Part shown: positions 25,221 through 37,463 of the stretch, piece after piece | Position numbering within the stretch: the stretch's first letter is position 1 | Layout of the letters: each line of letters opens with the position of its first letter | Assembly (NCBI RefSeq): GCF_051020975.1 | Contig: NC_135033.1 | Span: forward strand, 10,133,501 to 10,197,500 | Source of the DNA: Osmia lignaria lignaria | Taxonomy: Eukaryota > Arthropoda > Insecta > Hymenoptera > Megachilidae | DNA: 64,000 nucleotides | Direction: 5' to 3' | Notes under the pieces: model-generated | The model's database searches: none | Told to the model about the DNA's origin: nothing | The model's input: only the letters and a program-made list of their open reading frames with translations | Translations under genes and position numbers: made by a program

Positions 25221-26074
25221 TGTTTATCTCGTGTTAGTGGCTATGCAATTGAATATATCAAAGTGGTGATAACACGAGTCTGTGGCAAATTGTTTTAAGG
25301 TCAACTATCAGACGTTAAGAAGATGATGATCATGGCTTACAGAAACGACGAACCTTCAGACACCTCTAGAATCGAAGGTCCAATTTTAGTTTAACTCTAT
25401 TTATTCTACTTATTGATTCCTGATTACAGGGCCTTACTTCAATTATGGCACGGTTAAGTTTCAATTGTACCTCTGAATACAGTGTACCGAATTTAGGATC
25501 GCTGAGGGCGATTTAAGTACTACATATCAATTTTCTTCGTCAGTTCAATCACCCGAGCAGTAAATAGGTAAATGTAGAAGCAGCAGACACTGTGAAAAAT
25601 TATCAAGCAAAAGGTTGAGACATAACCTATGCTTGTTTATTTTAGAATTCTTCGTGCTTACACCTGACACCTTCGTAATAGGTTATCTAGGTAAGTGATG
25701 GTAGCGTTTTTTGTGAATGGGGTTTTATTTATTGCATGACCCCTTACAGCTCTACCTTATAGAGTAGAATAGAGTATTATAGTGTGTATACTATGAAGCC
25801 TATAAAGTCTATAGTATTACAGGAAATTGAAATAAGGCCATAAAAATTCTGCACAACTGTAGCAGTTTATTCTGATAGAATCTTAGTTACTTTAGAATCT
25901 TTCATCTTTAAAAGAGTGGAATGAGTAGAGGTACACTACTCTTGGAGCTTCAGTTTCAGGGTCCTAATTAATTTTAGACCTGAGTTCCTTTGCAAATTAT
26001 AGATGGTGCGGAGAATCGCCTCTGTAAGTCATAATTATTACTTTTTTAACTCTCTGTACAAGGTACCTATATTA

Positions 26075-26287
26075 TTAACCCTTTGCACTTCGATTTTTCC
26101 AAACAGGATAGTACATTTATTCTGGTTAATTTTAAAATGATCGTTACAGAAAATATAGATTATGAAAAATAACAAGTTCGCGAATATTTTTCATTATTTC
26201 AATACTAAAACTGGTACAAATTTTCTGAATGTAGTTCAAAACTAAATCATTGTACCTGAGATACTTGTTTGAAGCGCAAAGGGTTCT
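26075..26287. mobile_element. piggyBac-type MITE
   Basis: The left end is TTAA followed by CCCTTTGCACTTCGA (26,079). The right end TTGAAGCGCAAAGGG (26,269-26,283) is its inverted repeat with two mismatches and is followed by TTCT, a decayed TTAA. TTAA target sites with CCCTTTG ends are the piggyBac pattern. The ~205-bp body is non-coding. Confidence 0.72.
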
Positions 26288-26590
26288 AAGGGGGTAAAAT
26301 ATTATAACTTTGAATAAAATGTGCTCGAGTGATTTGTACACACACACACACACGCGTATGGTGCTAATATACTTTTTTAACAAGTTCGAAAGACAAAGAA
26401 TTATCTCATATCGTTCCGTACATTATCGAAATACAGATTTAAATTACGTTGAAGGTGTTAAGTGAATCGTCTGTTCTCGCATACATTCAGCGCGCCGAAT
26501 GACAAATATTTTTGCGTGAAAAAGGAAATACACTGGTTTTATCGGACGAAATGATTTGCCACAGATTTGTCTTCTATGGTTTGGCTATTT

Positions 26591-26610
26591 TTTAGGAACT
26601 AATATATATA
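26591..26610 (+). repeat. TA microsatellite
   Basis: A (TA)n tract of about 9 units in the OATP 3' region. Confidence 0.9.
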
Positions 26611-28226
26611 TATATATATCACTAGGGTGTACATTTTTACGGTGATGCGATATATATGTCAATAAGTAGGAACTTAATAGGTGAACTACAGCTCGTTTCT
26701 GTCAAAGCAGCTTGAAATTAACTTAAAAAAAAAAGCGCTGCCTGAAACGAGTTTCGATGAAAAGAGTCTTGCACGGTTTGAAGAAAAAAAAAAAAAGAAA
26801 AACGAGCGAAAGGAAAAATTAGGAAAGGAATGACCAACAAGGACAAAAGAGATACACTGTAAATATAAAAATTCCTGCCTTAAGAAATACAAGACTAGAG
26901 AAACGTATATTTAACAAACAAACAAAAAAAATATAACTGATTAAGCGAACGATAGATTTAACTATCTATAAATATGAATATCATTATAATTGCAGATCGA
27001 GAGCTGCGATTTATTTTATAACTATAGCGTTAGGCTTTCTCATGAAACAAAAGAAAAAAAAATGAAGTAGTCAATTTAACGTGTAGCGATGTATAAGAAA
27101 AAGAACAAAAAAAAAAAAAATAGAATTTAACACGACGATCGTAAGATTGTAAACTCGTTTACAAGATAATTTTTTGACACGATGCAATAGCCGTACATTT
27201 TTATTCTTCGCAAACGGAACGTCGACAAAATCACGCTTTCTTTTCTTCGTTTTTTTTTTTCTTTTTTTTTTAACGAAGCGACACACGATCTCTAACGTTT
27301 CTTTCCTTCCGAAACGATCCGTATCGAGCGATACTACAAAGTTAAGAAGCTTTCGGAACTTCGAATGCAAGCGTGCGAATCATTATTTTCGTTTTCTCGT
27401 ATACACTTCGTGTCCTCTGCGTAGGAGCGAATTATGCTTCCAAGCAACGAAACGAAAGGATGTATGTAAGAGGAACAATCGAGGTTTAGTTGACGAACGA
27501 TGGCCTCGCATGGGTCAATCGAGGAAATCCGATTTTACACCATTGGACTCGCTTCTTCTTAAGGAGAGTCCGCTCGTTGTTTTGTACCTGAATGCCTCTC
27601 GTATCAATTTCGATGTAACAAAACAATGAAAGAAACTATGTAGAAAAAAGAAAACTCACTCAGGAAAATGAAATTCTATAGGGTGTAAGAAGCACCGTTT
27701 GATTCAGTGGAAAGATATATAGAGAAGAGACACGAGTAAGTGCAAACAAAAAAAAAAAAAGAAAAAAAAACAAAAAAAAAGGAATCCTAGCTTAAGAGAG
27801 AAAATTAAGAAAAAATATAATGTTACTCCTATCAGCTCAATTTTGTTTTAAGCAAAATAACGTTGAACCGAAGAAATTTTACCACGAAAAACGTTTTAAC
27901 CAGATTGATAAATAAGAGAACTCTATTCGCATGAAATTCATGATTTCAACCGTTTTTCTCAGTCGCTTCGGGGTATGAAATCGTTTTACAAGATAAATAT
28001 ATATATATATATACACACACATATTATGCTTAAATTAGGATGAAGCGAAGAGAAATGAAAGAGTATAGTCTTAATTTTTACACGGTCTCGATAAACTAAT
28101 ATGCTGACGTTGTCTACAGCATTTACTTACGTTTAAACACTTAACCATATGTACCGATATATCTCGCACGCTGTTTGACCCGCGTCACTGTCAATTTTTC
28201 AAAATGTGTAGTTACACGCTACTCTA

Positions 28227-28250
28227 TTATATATATATATATATATATAT
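28227..28250 (+). repeat. TA microsatellite
   Basis: A (TA)n tract of about 11 units; a similar tract followed by CACACA lies at 27,998-28,021. Confidence 0.9.
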
Positions 28251-31200
28251 TTTAGAGGGAAAATTTTGATGTATGCACGATCGTGTAACGTCCGCAGGGT
28301 CGATCGTTCGAATGATTTTAAGAGGCCGTGATGATCTCTCCTAAACCGCGTATTGTCAAGAACTTATTATATTATACATAACTACTTTGTGATATAGAAA
28401 CAAAGTCGAACGATAGGCTTTGCCGGACGGGTGTAGAGGATTTAAAGAAGGGAAATATGTGCTGTGAATAATAGAAAAGGAAATTATGAAAGAAAGCGGG
28501 AAAGGAATGCGCGTCGAATCAAATTTCATTTGCAATTTCCACACTGAATTATATTATTTATTCAGATAAATAGTATTCTTACAATCGCTAATATTACATA
28601 AAAAAATGAAAATTGATACCATTTACAAATCCAAAGGAATTTTATAATTTCTTGTTATACTACACACTCTTGTTATTTAAATTGAAACCTGGCTAATATT
28701 ATAAAATTATTTTTTCTACAAAATGCTATTTATCTAAACAAATGATATAAATCAGCCTTCACGTATTGTCTTGTCGAGTGATTAGGAGGGATGTCAATTG
28801 TTCACGTCATCCGCCGCAACTGTACATAGAAAAGTAGTTAGAACGATTTTCTATCGAGCAAAATCGGGATGAAAGAGTACGCGTTACGTGTAAAGTACGC
28901 GATTCAATTAGGAGCTGCGATCGTCGAACAAATAATCACACGGTTCTGTTTCTACGAGGATATTTTTTTAGTCGAGAGGGTGCGAACGATTCGATCGCCT
29001 CCCGCGCAATATTTAAATCGTGTTACTTAAATAATTTTTTTTTTTTTTTTTTATACATAATTTTCTCGGTATTATATATTTTGTAGCGAATCATGCGAGC
29101 GTGCAAAAATCGTGTTTCTTATATTTTAAAATGCGTCCTGCGTCGCCGATGGTTTGATACCAGGGTTAATATGATCGAAGATTGAAACAAAGTGAAAGAA
29201 ACTCATAGTATAATTATAGTTTTATTACAACCAAGCATTATATATTTTTGAATGCTGGTTTGCCATGAATCTTCAATTTCAAGCGGCACGGAACTTGTTC
29301 ATACAAATATCTATTCTCAATTTCATTTATCCATCATTATTTCTATAATTATTGTTATTATTACAGCGCTTTGATTATCTATTATACTAGTATACTCATC
29401 TTTAGTTAGTTAGTTTAATTACGTTTATTTGTAGCTTATTAAACGTTTAATCAGGAACGATATCTGTTTCTGTTTCTTTTTCCTTTCTTTTTCGGTCGTA
29501 CGATTTTGATTTATTGTACGTAATACATTCCCAAGTTACAGTTAAAAAAAGGAACAGAAGCGAAATAATAAAAGAAAAAGAAAATTATAACAAAAAAAAT
29601 ATATATATATAACAGAGTTTAGAGAGGGTTGCGTTTAAAGTATTAGGTAGGAAGTTCTAAAACAAATATAACGATGAAAATTAAATTAAAGAATGTTGTG
29701 TACATAGATATTGACTATTGTATATGATTAATATAAACTGCTTATAGATGTAATGTATTTTTTGTAGGGACCATAATATATAAACAGAACAATATGAGAC
29801 GTGTTAGAACGGTACTGATAAGAGTGATATAAAGATATGAATAGAAATGGTTCTATGCGAAGTTTCGTGAAAAAGAAAAAAAAAGCAATACCCGTTTGCT
29901 TATGGGAGGAGAGACGAGATGAGTGTCCTGAGAATTATGAATTCAGAGATATATTATAAAAGCTCAGTAAAGAAAATTTAGAGGTACACCATGTCGAGTG
30001 TTTACGATCGGCTAAGAATGATAAACGATTATATTTTCTTTGTACAATTCGTGAAAGAGGCCCGTTTAATGAATTCGATCTTTTCTGCGAGTCAAATACT
30101 TTGGGCCTCGAAAATTGAAGTTAATTATCGTCCAAGGCTGCTTCTGACTGAGCCCATTAATGGAGATCATCTTAAATTAATATTGTTCTGTAATGGTTTC
30201 TTAATTTAACACTTTGATGTACATTTTGTAAATTCTACAAAATGTAGACTTGCAATTTTAGAAAATTATAAAAGGCCCCATATTATAAATTTGAGTAACA
30301 TTTATAACAAAATTACAATTCTATTTTCCTTTCTTAATTAAATTTGTAGATATAGCAATTTTTGATCAAATTCTATAACAACAAAATTTGGGAAAAATAT
30401 AAAAGAATGCAGAATGCAGCCTTGAACGATCAATTAAGATTCAAAACAATATGGAATGATTAAAATTCTTAGGAAGGAGGATTTTATTTATATCCATGTG
30501 GCCACAGTTTGTCTGAAAATGGTGAAAAGGATTATGTTGAATGAGTCTGAAAGCATTTTAGTTTGATTCCAGCAATTTCTAAAGCGATGCCATTTCATTA
30601 CACGAACAAGGACACATACACACGCATACACACTGTACGTTACTTTGTTATATTTCGAATATTGTACGAATTCTTACAAAAAGAGATCGCTTGAATTTAG
30701 TCGGCGAGCAAATCACCTGTTCGGTGTGGTTTGTCCATCAGAAATCAATCTTTTTTGATACGCGAATCGATGGAAAGATCATAATCGATCCCGTTGTTGA
30801 ACACTCGAAATAATATGCCTTAAAAAAATGAAAGATTAAAAAAAAAAAGAAGCGTAATTCATAAGGAACGCTGACGATGGTACAAGTGGCGCGTGAAAAT
30901 CAATGGTGACGGACGATCGTAATTTGCAGAGAAAAAAATATATATATATATATTATAAAAATCATGTTAGATGTAAGAGAATCTCGTATTGTCGATTGAT
31001 TTATCGTTTCCTCGATTAACATAATTTTAAAATCCTACATAGAAAAGTATGTTGTGCGTGCGCGGTCGAGAAGACACTGTTTTGTGGTTTTTATTTTATT
31101 CTCTAGAGAGAATTTTCTCTGTTTTCGTATCGAACACGTGAATCTCTTCCTTAGGTTCGATAACGAACACTGATTCATTCGGAAAAATTAATTTTTATTT

Positions 31201-31989
31201 CATTCTTCTCCCTCGACCCGGTGATTGGAAAATAACGACGACGATGATCGTGGTTGTTATTTCGCACCGCTGGTCGAAACTTAACTTTTTATTTCCCTCT
31301 CTCAGAAGTAAGGCACAAACAATGTATTTACAATGAATAAATGTTTTGAAAACTGTTAAACCCTATACCTTATTAATATTATTAAATTAAAAAGGAGGGA
31401 AATTTATTTTAAAAAAGTGTAAATTCATGTTTTTGTCATTGCTTTGATCAAGTTTAATGATTACAATTGTTTCTTGGAAAGCGACGTAGTATTACCGGAA
31501 CAATATTGCATGACTAACGTTACTTTTCTTCGAAAAGATTACCGTATCATTCCATTGAATCATACTTATAAAAAGGAACGCCTATTTAAAGAGATATATT
31601 CTTTAAAAATTATTTTATAAAATTATCCCTCTATCAGACTTGCACATTCTTTGTGCGCTGTTCATTAGACACGCCTTGTACGGGTGACCTACGTCAAACA
31701 AATAAAAATAGCCAGGTTCGCGCACGTGTCGTCGATGTATAATAATTATTCGGGGCGTTGCAAGGCGCGAAATTTAATCGAACTAGCATTCGACGTATAT
31801 TAACTCTAAAAAAAAATTGTTGCAGGTCGGTGTAATTATTACAACATCGTATCTACGATATAGGACTTTCTTAGAAAACGATGCAACGATTAATTTCGTT
31901 TGATCAGCCAGAGAGCATAAACTGTCACCCATTGGTCAATAAGAAAAAAACCAGACGAAGATAACGTTTCGCAACTTTGTTGGTCGGCA

Positions 31990-32228
31990 AAATCGCGTGC
32001 GTCACCAGGCGACCGTTCAAATGTTGCGCGCCACGGGTGACCAATCGCGTTACGGGACGCCTGTAGCCACCTCGCGGCCTTGTTCGGCCATTTCCGTCAG
32101 TTGTCCACAGGCTTCTTTAGCGTGCGGACGTACGTGAGTGTTCAGTGTGTTCTGTCAGCTACGGAGTCGCGTTTTCGCTAACGAACGCCCCACCGTACCT
32201 TCCATATTCAATGTGTATGGCGATTCAG
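31990..32228 (+). promoter_or_regulatory. putative distal promoter and first exon of PRL-1
   Basis: A CpG-rich block contains a CCAAT box (GACCAATCGCG, about 32,038), an initiator-like GTCAGTT around 32,096-32,102 and a strong donor GATTCAG|GTGAGT at 32,228/32,229. No coding exon on the plus strand follows until PRL-1 at 55.3 kb, so I infer a 5' UTR exon of PRL-1 or of an unrecognised non-coding RNA. The exon includes ATGTGTATGGCG just before the donor, which could be a short uORF. Confidence 0.45.
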
Positions 32229-32417
32229 GTGAGTGTTTAAACGAAATACGTATCGTAGAAAGGTAATTCGTCCGACAAAAACGTGTTCTCGCGTCGAGTG
32301 GCTGACCGTTTGACGAAAAAGTCGATCGTTGCATTCGCGGCAGCCGTCGTGTTACACGCGCGTGTCCTTCGTCTGGCTGCGTGCTTCTCTTTGTATATGT
32401 GCGTGCGCGTGTGTGTG

Positions 32418-32516
32418 TATTATATATATATATATATGTAGATTATACATATTCGCATTACGTGTGTTACTCGGTTTGCGACCTCATGCGTACGTGTGCG
32501 CGCGCGCGCGCACACG
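32418..32516 (+). repeat. TA tract and alternating GTGCGC tract
   Basis: A (TA)n run at about 32,419-32,435 is followed by a GTGTGCGCGCGCGCGCACAC alternation at about 32,495-32,514. Purine-pyrimidine alternation of this kind can adopt Z-DNA; whether it does here is unknown. Confidence 0.8.
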
Positions 32517-33991
32517 CTTTTGCGTACACGAATCGGCCCCTCGCCTTGTACACGCTTTGAAATGCGTGTGTGCGCGGACGACGAACTCTGGCGTCCCGTC
32601 GAAAGCCGCCGCCACCATAGCCAGCCCATTCGTTCTTCCCTTCGTTTCGAAATAATCCCTAGCCATTGGTAGGCGTCGAAAAGACGCGTTTCTTTTCGTC
32701 GATCATCCCCGACCTGTTTCCCTCGAGAAAACTTTCACGCCAGACCGTCCGCATTGTTTCACGGCAACCAGCCGCAAATTCCGTGAACGATTCCGGACGA
32801 CACGGCATGCCATGCGCCGAAAGGCTATACCTATGATGGAGTAGTCCTTCATTCCTTCGTTCAGACGATTGTGGGGGCTGAAAAACGCGTTCCGTTGCCC
32901 GTGTACCGAGTGACAGGCGGTCGGGGCTAGTGGTGAACGACGGATGGATAACACGCGGAGTGCACGCCGGGGGCACGCGTGCTTCTGTTTTGCATCGCAT
33001 CGTGGACACTTATTACAACGATCCACGATGATCGATCGCGCGGACACACCCGTTTCACGCGGAAATCGAATCGCTTTCAACCGCCGCGATATCCTGCCAC
33101 GGTAGCTAGCCTCGACGTCGTTGTTTCCTTACGCGCGAATTAAGATGGCAGAATCACGCGAGTTCGGTTTCAAACGAAGGAAAAACGTGTGGATGTGTAT
33201 TTCTCGCAAAGTTTGTGATCTCGCGTTTAATGGGTCGTTACGATGATCGCGAGATCGATTTTAACTGGACGAAGACGGTCGTTGTCCTCGCGTTAGCAAT
33301 CGTTCATTGGAGCATCTGGTTACAAAAGGGACTTCCGCTTTCTAGCTGTGAGTGACAATTTCCTGTTACATAAATTAAAGTTAATTATAAATCCATTTCA
33401 TACTATGAACTGAAACGAAAATTTAACGTTCACTGGCAAGCGTGGCACATTACATTTATAGGTTAAGTAGTCAAAGATTTTAACGTCATAGCTTGTGGAT
33501 GTATTTATTGAATGAATACATTTATTACAACGTGTATGTTATTTTTTGACTACAAAGTTTGATACATCGAAGTATAGGTTGTATTTGAACTTGGAAAGAA
33601 TTGATCGAACGATTATCGGGGAGAAATGTAAAACATATTGTATAGATATACTGGTTGCTTCGAAATTATCAGGTTGACCAATGTCATGATTTTGCGTCAT
33701 TCTGCGAAATGATTCACGTTGTACTGCTATCGCGTGTCGCGTGAAATTACATTTCGATAAAATTTCCTGTTTATTGAAAATCGTAAGGAATCGAAATCGA
33801 TATCGATTGTCGATATCAGATCGATATATCGCAGGATACTTGGGTCACGAACGAACCAGTTGGTTTCTATGAATCGTTTGAAAAACGTGAAACCAAAATA
33901 ATGTCAGGCCGTTGCGGGTTTGTTCTTGCTCGACGGCCATGTTAATAAATTAGAATACATTTATGGTCCCCAACGTGTTTCACCAGTCGAA

Positions 33992-33999
33992 TGACGTCA
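33992..33999. promoter_or_regulatory. perfect CRE palindrome TGACGTCA
   Basis: One of four exact TGACGTCA sites between 34.0 and 46.5 kb, upstream of the PRL-1 coding exons. This is the CREB/ATF consensus; function is inference. Confidence 0.45.
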
Positions 34000-34283
34000 A
34001 GAAACGCAAGGTCGTGCGTGCATCTTTCAACCATTCCGCAGTCCATTAATTTGCAATTATTTCGAGCACAAGTGGCACCAAATGAATGTCACCGACTGGC
34101 ACAAAAATTATAGAGAAGGAGTAGCATTTATAATTTAATAGTCGACTTCAGTCTAGGTTAGGTTAAGTATTATATTCGGCATTCATGATATTAGGAAATA
34201 CGGTTGTATTCATTTTTTCTGATAAAATATAAGCACACCAGTGGCAGAAATTATTTTCATACATGCTTGTGCGTATTTCGATT

Positions 34284-34291
34284 GACGTCAG
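34284..34291. promoter_or_regulatory. perfect CRE palindrome TGACGTCA
   Basis: Second exact TGACGTCA site, about 290 bp from the previous one. Confidence 0.45.
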
Positions 34292-34482
34292 TGGGAACGA
34301 TAAATACGAATCGCATTATTACAAGACACCTTGCGCCTCGTGCAACTGTTACAAAGCCATGTAAGTTAGGATGCGGTTACGCATGGAATATCATCTGGTT
34401 CCTTAAATAAAAAATATTAGCAACTCGGTGTTGCATTTCCTCTACATCCGTTTACAGCAATCAAGTTAAACAAAATGGTGTA

Positions 34483-34760
34483 GTACCAAGCAAAATAAAC
34501 TTCCTTAAGAAAATTATTTTAAAAAAAATTCTCTAAATCTTAATTTTAAAGATATTTTTATTATTACATACAATTTTCAATGAATAAATATCACAAAATA
34601 TAATTTGTAACCAAGGAGTATGAATAGTGCAATAAACATCCAATCAAATCTCCCGTAAACGTTGCGCGCACGTGATTGGTCCACAGTCTCCTATATATAT
34701 GGGGCCATCTCTGTTGCACCGTCATTCTCCCAGGAGAAGCCCACGGTGCTTGTTACCGTA
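34483..34760 (+). repeat. promoter-bearing dispersed repeat, copy D
   Basis: A left end resembling the family terminus (GTACCAAGCAAAATAAACTT, 34,483) is followed by AT-rich sequence. Then come AATCAAATCTCCCG (34,642), GATTGGTCC (34,674), TATATATAT at 34,692 and TCATTC with its A at 34,724 (32-bp spacing), the palindromic CTCCCAGGAGAAG, and a right end near TTACCG followed by TA (34,759). It is the copy whose two ends are easiest to place, about 276 bp in all. Confidence 0.68.
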
Positions 34761-36364
34761 CAGTTCCCGCGGGAAAAATTGTAGAACGGCATATCCAGGA
34801 AATTTTTCTAATTGCAAACTCTTGTAGATGTACATTCAGAGAATTCATCTAGGACTTACGGAGTCGTATAACATAGAGCATGATTTTTCTGAATAGAAAT
34901 CTTGTTATCTCTTTGGCGTGTCACTTTACAAGACCACGTGCGCATCTAGTTTACGCGGGACATCGGATTACGGCTGGTCGTATTTCACTTATGTGATGCT
35001 TATTAAATTCAGCACACGTCACTGAATCTTGCATCTCATTGTCTTGACCGTCAGAAAGTATTGTGAACAATTACAATTCTAAAAAATTGCTCTTATCAAC
35101 GCGTTCAGCGTCGACCGTGTATCTCATTATCGGTTTCGATCATATCAATTAAATACCGGTCCTTTTAAAAATTTTTTTATCGAATTTCTATTGTTTGTTA
35201 CAATTTAGTTTATCCTTCTCTATGGAATATCAAATGGCGATTTTCGCGGGTAAAACTAATAGTCAGAGTTTAAACGGGGCTGGGAGATACGCAGGCTATC
35301 GATCGGCATTCACTCGATTGTTTCGTCAGTGTTTTCTAAACGCTCCCTTTGTTTCACCTCCCGGGCTATTGTTCTTTGTTGCCGATACATAGGTGCTCGT
35401 TACCATTGCGAATACACGCGTGTCACGTATTTACACGCTCGTAAGTACCTTTCGGTTAGCTTGTATGAATTTGTCATTTTTTGGAAGTAACCGTTTCCTT
35501 ATCGAATTTTTATCCGTGGAAGAGTTGTAAAGTTCAGCCATTGTTATACGGGTCCCACGTGCTTCCTTTTAGTTTCAAGGCAACCTTGCGAAACCAGAAC
35601 GCATAAAATGAGTGAAAAATGTGTCAAGGTTGACGATCGATTGATACGAAATAAAGGACGATGTAGAAGCTTAATTACCGGTCGGAGTAGACGTAGAATG
35701 CGATTGGGAACGAGTACAGGTTTATTTTATTTTATTTTCAACCAGGATGGATGAAAATGAAAGGAAATGGAGCATGGTGGATTTTCATTCATAAAATTGT
35801 GCCACGTGACATATTTTCTAGGTCTGGGTCAGAATCGACCCGGCTCCGTCGTTCAATTTATGAATTTTTTTAAATTGTAGCTCCAAAGCAATTGATCGAT
35901 AAATTTTTAATTTTTTGAAGTTAATCAATTTGGCGATTGATTCCGATTTAATTAAAATTTATTCGCGTCAATTGAAATGTTCCATTTCTGCGTGAATCTC
36001 TTCTGGGGGCTGATCGTTCAGCTTTACATATCGTTGTCGATACGTGATAACAGCTTTCAATAACGCCTACAACTCGCTGAATAGAACCTAGTTTCCTGTT
36101 ATGTAAATTGCGTTACATTACATAACGGTGAACGGTCGGAACAGGAAGCGAGGAGTGGCTAACGCGAAGCTAATACTAGAATTCTAACCGTGTTGCTCCT
36201 CATTAACCACAATATCGTATGTTACGCGACAAAACGCACGTTTCAACGCGTATCCCATTCAAAATCGATAACAATGTACGTTGAATGTCGCCTCCTTTCA
36301 AACGGGCAAATGTTCCTCGAGATAATTACTAATTTAACCGTTCAAAAGAAGAAGAATTCTAACG

Positions 36365-36410
36365 AAATTAAGTTAAAATTGGGTCTCTCCCCATGGTCCG
36401 CCCTCCGAAG
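36365..36410 (-). repeat. GGCGGACCATGG-family motif, locus 3
   Basis: Minus-strand copy: GGGCGGACCATGGGGAGAGA followed by CCCAATTTTAACTTAATT. Confidence 0.6.
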
Positions 36411-37430
36411 GCAAAATTATAGATATTATTTTATCCAGCAAAGATTTATAAGATAATACACCAGAGGGTTAATTTTTCTTCTATATAAGGCGAAAATAAG
36501 AAATAATACCGGCAACTTCGAGAAAAGAGCCTCGTTCCGTAGCCTTCACCTTCATCTCGAAGGTTTCTCAGCAATAGAATGATTAGACAGAAAAAAAGAG
36601 CAAACGAAGCGCGAAATAGGTACAATGTGTGCACACGCGCGTTCATCAGAGTGCACGTAACACGAAGAGTGTTCAGGGTTGATATATCTCTCGTCTTGGT
36701 CTCGTTTTTCCACTGGCGAACGCGACCAACCACCCTCCGGTTCGAGATTATTCTCCAAGACGCTTCTTCTTTCCTTTATCACAGCCACGTGTCAGATTTA
36801 AATTACTATCAAGAGCAGACGGGTCCACGGGTTACCCGTGTGCATCATCATTCGAGCAAGCTTCTTTGGTTACGATTCTTCAAACTTCTTTTTCACTCCT
36901 CTTCGTACGCGATGACCTTTTCTTCTTCTTTTTTCTGGGAAAAAGGTTGGTTAGTTTCCAAGGAAAATTATTGTTAGAAAGATTACATATAGGTGGATTG
37001 AACGTTGGAGGAAGTCTATAATTTATTTTTCACTTCAAAATTTTTATTTTGAAAGCGTTTAACGCATCCTCCCCCGGGGTGTTTAATCTTATCTAGAAGA
37101 CAAATTTCTAACAAATTTCCTTGGGACCCTTTGGGTGCCACTTTTCTCTTCGTACACGTGTCAGATCTGCGTGGAAAGAAAAGAGCAAGGCTTCTTCGGT
37201 CATAAACCATTCCTCCGGGATGCATTATTCGGGTTTATCCATGCCCACCTTCGGGATTCGTCGGTGCATCTAACAGCTTCCGCTTCGGAAAACCTATTGC
37301 CGTCGTTCGTGAAAGAAAGGAGCGAAAACACTTTGTCGTATGGTAGCTGTGAAATTTGGAAGCATTCTGGTGAAAGGGAAAGAGGCAGGATTTTTTGTGC
37401 TAAAAATCTATTACACAATAGACTCCGTCT

Positions 37431-37463
37431 TGGGGCTCTCTCCATGGTCCGCCGTCGGAGGAT
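37431..37463 (-). repeat. GGCGGACCATGG-family motif, locus 4
   Basis: Minus-strand copy: CTCCGACGGCGGACCATGG followed by AGAGAGCCCCAAG. Confidence 0.6.

Larger units (their letters stand above)
25221..31350 (+). other. OATP 3' UTR and intergenic DNA
   Basis: This follows the OATP stop codon. Candidate poly(A) signals AATAAA occur at several places (for example near 26,317 and 31,336); which is used cannot be decided here. The stretch is A/T-rich with many poly(A) runs and TA microsatellites (26,591; 27,998; 28,228; 29,601; 30,938) and one piggyBac-type MITE. ORFs here are low-complexity. I see no further protein gene. Confidence 0.45.

Noticed and set aside
27174..27629. 151-codon plus-strand ORF
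   Set aside because: Phe/Lys/Arg-rich low-complexity translation from T-runs, an overlapping opposite-strand ORF of 99 codons, and position in OATP 3' DNA.
32659..33080. two overlapping minus-strand ORFs of 116 and 125 codons
   Set aside because: They lie in a CpG-rich promoter-proximal region with few stop codons, are Arg-rich and have no domain.
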